Under the pieces are notes generated by a model. That model worked only from the letters and a program-made list of their open reading frames with translations. It was not told the DNA's origin and ran no database searches. From Anaeromyxobacter sp. Fw109-5 (GTDB lineage: Bacteria > Myxococcota > Myxococcia > Myxococcales > Anaeromyxobacteraceae), in NCBI RefSeq assembly GCF_000017505.1, contig NC_009675.1, forward strand, positions 2,914,001 through 2,978,000: a stretch of 64,000 nt of DNA, given 5' to 3'. Made by a program: the position numbers and the translations under genes. Below, piece by piece: positions 60,494 through 64,000 of this stretch. The first letter of the stretch is position 1. The number at the start of each line of letters is the position of its first letter.

Positions 60494-60831
60494 GGCGACC
60501 TCCCGAGCACCACCGCGAGCACGCGCTCGAGCGCGCGCGGGCCGTTCCGCTCGGCGCTGCGAGCGACCGCCGCGAGCTCCTCCGCGAGCACGGCGCGGCC
60601 GCTCTCCGCCTCGCGCTCGATGGCGGCGGCGTCCTCGGTGCGCAGCGCCCCGCGCACCCGCTCGAGCTCGCGCCGCCCGCTCGCGGCGAGGAGCTCCGCC
60701 TCCCGGCGCGCGGCCTCGACCGCGGCGGCCGCCTCGGCGCGCGCGGCGGCGACCTGTCGCTCCAGCGCCGCCTCGTCGCCGCGCAGCCGATCCAGCGTCT
60801 CGGCATCGCCGCTGCGAGCCGCGTTCCGCAC
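60490..60831 (-). CDS. atpH: V/A-type ATP synthase subunit H-like (peripheral stalk coiled coil)
   Basis: 113 aa, almost entirely coiled coil (ALERQVAAARAEAAAAVEAARREAELLAASGRRELERV). First gene of the operon, with GGGGGAGG seven nt before the GTG at 60831, and a stop that overlaps the I start. The size and helical pattern suit the H/G peripheral-stalk protein that dimerises with E. The sequence identity is weak, as usual for this subunit. Confidence 0.78.
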   Translation of the reverse strand: MRNAARSGDAETLDRLRGDEAALERQVAAARAEAAAAVEAARREAELLAASGRRELERVRGALRTEDAAAIEREAESGRAVLAEELAAVARSAERNGPRALERVLAVVLGRSP

Positions 60832-61148
60832 CGCCGGCCTCCCCCGTCACGAGGAGACGCTCCTCGGCCCAGGGTGGCAAGCGCACCGCGCGTTCCCGCT
60901 TGGGCCTGCGCTGGAAGGCCGCGGCGTTCCCCCGGTGGGCACGCACCATCCGGCGAGCCCACCCGCGCCGCACCCAGTCGACCGCGATGCGGCGTCGGTC
61001 CGCGGCGCGACGTCGAGCGATCACGCCGGCCCGGACCTCGAGGGCGTCTGCACGGACGACCGCCCGCCCGCGCGCGGCGACTCGACATCGGGCGGCACGG
61101 CCGTTACCCTCCGTCGCCACGCCACCGCCCCCGGATACCCGCTCTCCC
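60832..61148. other. Upstream region of the V-ATPase operon and Nudix gene
   Basis: 317 nt between divergent units. The minus-strand part next to 60831 contains only the RBS; no convincing -35/-10 pair was found in either direction. No gene. Confidence 0.4.
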
Positions 61149-61589
61149 GTGACCGCTCCCTCCACGCCCCGCCGCGCCTTCTCCGTCTCCGTGTTCTGCC
61201 GCCACGAGGGCGCCATCCTCCTCGTCCGTCACCGCCGGCTCGGCACCTGGCTCCCCGTCGGCGGCGAGATCGAGGCAGGGGAGACTCCCCTCGAGGCCGC
61301 GCGGCGGGAGCTACGCGAGGAGACGGGGCTCACCGGACGGTTTCCAGGCGGCGTCGGCGTGGACGGAACGCCCGCCGGGCTCGTCGGCTACGAGGAGCAC
61401 GCGGCCGGCTCGAAGGGGCTCCACATGAACTTCGCCTTCGTCGCCGACGTGGAGAGCCGGACGCTCGCCGCTTGCGACGAGTGGGACGCCGCGCGCTGGG
61501 TGAGCGAGGTGGACCTCGCCGCGGTGGACTGCCCGGCGAACGTCCGGGCGCTCGCGGCCCTCGCGCTCGCGGCTCCGTCCGCCTCCTGA
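61149..61589 (+). CDS. Nudix hydrolase
   Basis: 146 aa. The Nudix box is complete: GGEIEAGETPLEAARRELRE followed by ETGL. It hydrolyses nucleoside-diphosphate-X compounds. The N-terminal FSVSVFCRHEGAILLVRHRRLGTWLPV is a typical Nudix opening; GTG at 61149 is the best start. Substrate not predictable. It lies alone between the ATPase operon and DUF763. Confidence 0.9.
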   Translation: MTAPSTPRRAFSVSVFCRHEGAILLVRHRRLGTWLPVGGEIEAGETPLEAARRELREETGLTGRFPGGVGVDGTPAGLVGYEEHAAGSKGLHMNFAFVADVESRTLAACDEWDAARWVSEVDLAAVDCPANVRALAALALAAPSAS

Positions 61590-61652
61590 GCGTATCGCCG
61601 GTCCTGCGGTCCTCCTCGCGTGATCGCGGACGCTCGGCGCGGCCCCGCCGCG

Positions 61653-62969
61653 TCAGCTCCGGAGCAGCGAGAGCTGCGTGGGGGCCCTCCCCGCCGCGCC
61701 GGGCTCCGCCCGCCCCGCTGCGCCGCCGCCCAGGCCCGGCTCGGACTCACTCGCTCCAGACGGCGAACCACCCTCCAGTACGCTTCGGCCGCCGTAGGCG
61801 CGGCTCGCCCGCCGCTCTCCGTCCAGGAACTCCTCCAGCGTCGGTCCCTCGGCGGCGCCCTCGAGCCGGCGCGCCTCCTCGTCGAGCCGCCGGATGGCGG
61901 CGAGGCGGTCCTCCTCGCCGAGCTTCGCGCGATCGACGGCCTGGCGCAGCACGCCGAGCGTCTCGTCGTAGACGCGCAGCGGCACCGGGAACGGGTGCCC
62001 GTCCTTGCCCCCGTGGGACAGGGAGAACCGCGCGGGATCGCTGAATCGGCAGGGCGCGCCGTGGATCACCTCGGCGGCCGAGGCGAGGGCGAGCACCGTG
62101 CGCGCGCCGAGCCCCGGCGTGAGGAGCAGCTCGGAGAAATCGACCGGGCCGCGCTCGGCCGCGGCCGCGAGGGTGCCGTGCAGGCGGCGCAGGAGCACGT
62201 CGGAGGCGGCCACGGCGTGCCGGCCGGGCAGCTGGAGGTGCGGCCCGCTGGCGAGCGCCCCGCGGATCCGGACGAGGGCGCGATCGGGCCCGTCGCGAAC
62301 GAGCGCGAGCTGCGCCTCGCGCGACGGCGCGGCGCGCCGGTCCGTGAGGTTCACGATGGCGCCGCCCGGACGGCCCTCGATCGCCGCGTGCGGCTCGTCG
62401 ACGAAGCTCGTGAGGCCCTCGGAGCGCCAGTGATACCGCCGCGCCCGGCGCCGGACCGTGTCCATCCCCTGCTGGACGACGACCCACGCGCCGTCGTCGG
62501 CCACGACGAACGCGTGCAGGTAGAGCTCGTGACCGTCCTGCACCGCCGCCCCGTCGACCTTGGCGACGAGCCGGCTCGTCCTGGCCAGCGCGTCGCCGTC
62601 GAGCCCGGTGCGCTCACCGAAGGCGACCAGCTCCTCCGGCGTCCGCCGCGAGTGCCGGCCGCGCCCGCCGCAGACCCGGAGCCCGAGCTCGCGCTCCAGC
62701 GGCGCGAGCCCGCGCTGCAGGGCGCCCAGGACGCTCGTCGTGATCCCGGACGAGTGCCAGTCCATGCCCATCAGGCACCCGAGCGACTGGAACCAGAACG
62801 GGTGGGAGAGCCGGCGCAGGAGCTCCGCGCGCCCGTACTCGAGGACGATCGCCTCGCAGAGCACGCGCCCGAGCCGGGCCATCCGGTGAAACAGCCACGG
62901 CGGCACCCGTCCGCCATGGAGCGGCAGGTCCGCGGAGCCGCTGCGCGCGCCCGGCCCGCTCGACGTCAT
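61653..62969 (-). CDS. DUF763 domain protein
   Basis: 438 aa. The DUF763 hallmark GSADLPLHGGRVPPWLFHRMARLGR begins at residue 11, followed by LSHPFWFQSLGCLMGMDWHSSGITTSVLGALQ, and later VDFSELLLTPGLGARTVLALASAAEVIHGAPCRFSDPARFSLSHGGKDGHPFPVP. DUF763 proteins are often found near DNA-repair or nuclease genes. The C-terminal 60 residues are Glu/Ser/Gly-rich. ATG at 62969 was chosen by family start; upstream in-frame ATGs would add unconserved Arg/Ala-rich sequence. Divergent from the UdgX gene. Confidence 0.85.
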   Translation of the reverse strand: MTSSGPGARSGSADLPLHGGRVPPWLFHRMARLGRVLCEAIVLEYGRAELLRRLSHPFWFQSLGCLMGMDWHSSGITTSVLGALQRGLAPLERELGLRVCGGRGRHSRRTPEELVAFGERTGLDGDALARTSRLVAKVDGAAVQDGHELYLHAFVVADDGAWVVVQQGMDTVRRRARRYHWRSEGLTSFVDEPHAAIEGRPGGAIVNLTDRRAAPSREAQLALVRDGPDRALVRIRGALASGPHLQLPGRHAVAASDVLLRRLHGTLAAAAERGPVDFSELLLTPGLGARTVLALASAAEVIHGAPCRFSDPARFSLSHGGKDGHPFPVPLRVYDETLGVLRQAVDRAKLGEEDRLAAIRRLDEEARRLEGAAEGPTLEEFLDGERRASRAYGGRSVLEGGSPSGASESEPGLGGGAAGRAEPGAAGRAPTQLSLLRS

Positions 62970-63084
62970 GGCTCGCGCATTCGACCTCACCACGCCTGCG
63001 CCCCTCGCTCTGCCCCCGCCCCTGCGGCGCCCGACAGCCGGCGGCGCCGCTGCGGTTCCGCCCCACGCCCTCCCGTGAGTAACC

Positions 63085-63867
63085 ATGACAGGAGTGCCAC
63101 GCCGCTCCGACAGCCGCCCCCGCTCGCCCTCCGGAAGCGTTCCGCCTGCGCCCGCCCAGCGCATGGCTGAGCGGGCCGGGGGTGCGCCGCGCCCGACAGC
63201 AGCCGAGCCCCGGAGCCGTGGGGCGAGCGCCGTGGCGCCCGTCCCCGCCGATGCGAGCCTGGCATCCCTCCGCGAGGCGGCCCGGGGCTGCCGGGCCTGC
63301 CCGCTGTGGGAACGAGCGACGCAGACCGTCTTCGGCGAGGGGCCCTCCCGCGCCGAGGTCGTGCTCGTGGGCGAGCAGCCGGGGAACGAGGAGGATCTGG
63401 CAGGGCTCCCCTTCGTCGGGCCCGCCGGCCGGCTCCTCGACAAGGCGCTGGCGGCGGCCGGGATCGACCGGCGCCGCGTCTACGTCACGAACGCCGTGAA
63501 GCACTTCAAGTGGGAACCGCGAGGAAAGCGCCGCATCCACCAGAAGCCGAACGCGGGCGAGGTGCGCGCCTGCAGGCCGTGGCTCGACGCCGAGCTCCGG
63601 CTGGTGCGGCCGCGGGCCGTCGTCTGCCTCGGCGCCACCGCGGCGCAGGCGCTCCTCGGGAAGGGCTTCCGGGTCACGCGGAGCCGCGGCGAGCCTCTGG
63701 CCTCGCCGCTCGCGCCCATCGTCCTCGCCACGGTGCATCCGTCCGCGATCCTGCGGGCGCCCGACGACGAGACCCGCGCCGCCGAGCTCTCCAGGTTCGT
63801 GGAGGACCTCCGGCGGGTGGCGGAGGCGCTGCGCTCGCCGGGGCGCGAGGCGATGCCTCCGGCCTGA
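63085..63867 (+). CDS. udgX: UdgX-type uracil-DNA glycosylase (family 4-related)
   Basis: 260 aa. [4Fe-4S] ligands Cys69, Cys72 (CRACP), Cys163 and Cys181. GEQPGNEEDLAG replaces the family-4 GEAPGxxED active-site loop. The R-loop KRRIHQKP (residues 148-155) with His152 is the signature of UdgX, where this His forms a covalent bond to the uracil-derived sugar. TVHPSAILRAP is the C-terminal loop. The first 50 residues are Pro/Arg-rich; the ATG at 63163 is an alternative start that removes 26 residues. Divergent from DUF763. Confidence 0.92.
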   Translation: MTGVPRRSDSRPRSPSGSVPPAPAQRMAERAGGAPRPTAAEPRSRGASAVAPVPADASLASLREAARGCRACPLWERATQTVFGEGPSRAEVVLVGEQPGNEEDLAGLPFVGPAGRLLDKALAAAGIDRRRVYVTNAVKHFKWEPRGKRRIHQKPNAGEVRACRPWLDAELRLVRPRAVVCLGATAAQALLGKGFRVTRSRGEPLASPLAPIVLATVHPSAILRAPDDETRAAELSRFVEDLRRVAEALRSPGREAMPPA

Positions 63868-63893
63868 GGGCGCGCGGTCCGCGCTCGCGCGGC

Positions 63894-63934
63894 AGAAAAG
63901 AAAAAGCCCGCCGGCGCGGATTGCGCCAGCGGGC
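63894..63934 (-). terminator. Rho-independent terminator of the rRNA operon
   Basis: On the minus strand, a GCCCGCTGGCGC / GCGCCGGCGGGC stem (one mismatch) with a short loop, followed by TTTTTCTTTTCT. It lies just after the 3' end of 5S rRNA, so it ends transcription running leftwards from the rRNA operon beyond the window. Confidence 0.9.
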
Positions 63935-63942
63935 CAAGAAAG

Positions 63943-64000
63943 ATGCGGCAGCGACCTACTCTCCCACACCGCTTCCGGTGCAGTACCATCGGCTCTGGTG
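63943..64000 (-). rRNA. rrf: 5S ribosomal RNA, 3' part (continues past window end)
   Basis: On the minus strand it ends GGGAGAGTAGGTCGCTGCCG, the conserved 3' half of 5S rRNA; TGGTACTGCACC and GGTGTGGG upstream form helices IV and V. About half of the roughly 117-nt gene is inside the window. The terminator lies just downstream. Confidence 0.93.

Overview
This looks like a chromosomal segment of a very high-GC deltaproteobacterium (Myxococcota), most probably Anaeromyxobacter or a close relative. That is an inference from three things: strong G/C bias at third codon positions; gene families typical of myxobacteria (DUF6178, the PrkA/DUF444/SpoVR trio, a PEGA-domain pseudokinase, a hybrid histidine kinase, a myxobacterial-type HNH endonuclease); and a V/A-type ATPase operon in a bacterial setting. 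No plasmid or phage backbone is visible. Most of the window is ordinary core genome.

Layout. 1-5.8 kb: the 3' end of purN, a FAD oxidoreductase, rpmB (L28), a DUF6178 gene, then on the minus strand an adenosine-deaminase-like gene, a zinc-ribbon gene and a small secreted protein. 5.9-12.6 kb: folD overlapping a lipoprotein metallophosphoesterase, then the glycine cleavage operon gcvT-gcvH-gcvPA-gcvPB, which feeds the same one-carbon pool as FolD and PurN. 12.6-19.5 kb: mgsA, two tandem TonB-C-terminal paralogues, an AsmA-like/GT51 transglycosylase fusion, a membrane acyltransferase-like protein, infA and a cold-shock gene. 19.6-28.9 kb: a TPR-chaperone/hydrophobic-protein pair reminiscent of type III secretion translocators, ruvX-mltG, prkA-DUF444-spoVR, and an M23 peptidase.

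28.9-30.6 kb is a repeat-rich non-coding stretch. It holds stem-loops, two dispersed repeat families, two GAGGTC hexanucleotide arrays and a decayed HNH endonuclease gene whose reading frame runs into the larger array. 30.6-46 kb: a hybrid histidine kinase, a DEAD-box helicase divergent from an rpoH-type sigma factor, a DUF4159/VWA membrane pair, a SlyD-like isomerase, the PEGA pseudokinase, a HAD-SDR-[2Fe-2S] group and a SirB1-family protein. Next come tRNA-Asn(GTT) with a clear promoter and terminator, and then an accessory patch (46.4-49.9 kb). The patch has an alcohol dehydrogenase divergent from an AraC regulator, followed by a gene graveyard: a scrambled PEP-synthase/rifampin-phosphotransferase gene, an IS21-family remnant with tandem end repeats, and fragments of a quinol-monooxygenase-like gene. 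It ends at an intact pirin gene.

50.6-64 kb: a PAS sensor kinase, a DUF2267 gene, and a nine-gene V/A-type ATPase operon (H-I-K-E-C-F-A-B-D, minus strand, mostly overlapping genes). After it come a Nudix hydrolase, a DUF763 gene divergent from a UdgX-type uracil-DNA glycosylase, and finally the 3' end of a 5S rRNA with its terminator, i.e. the end of an rRNA operon transcribed leftwards into the window. A recurring feature is a -10-like hexamer only 6-12 nt ahead of the start codon, which suggests that leaderless or nearly leaderless mRNAs are common here.
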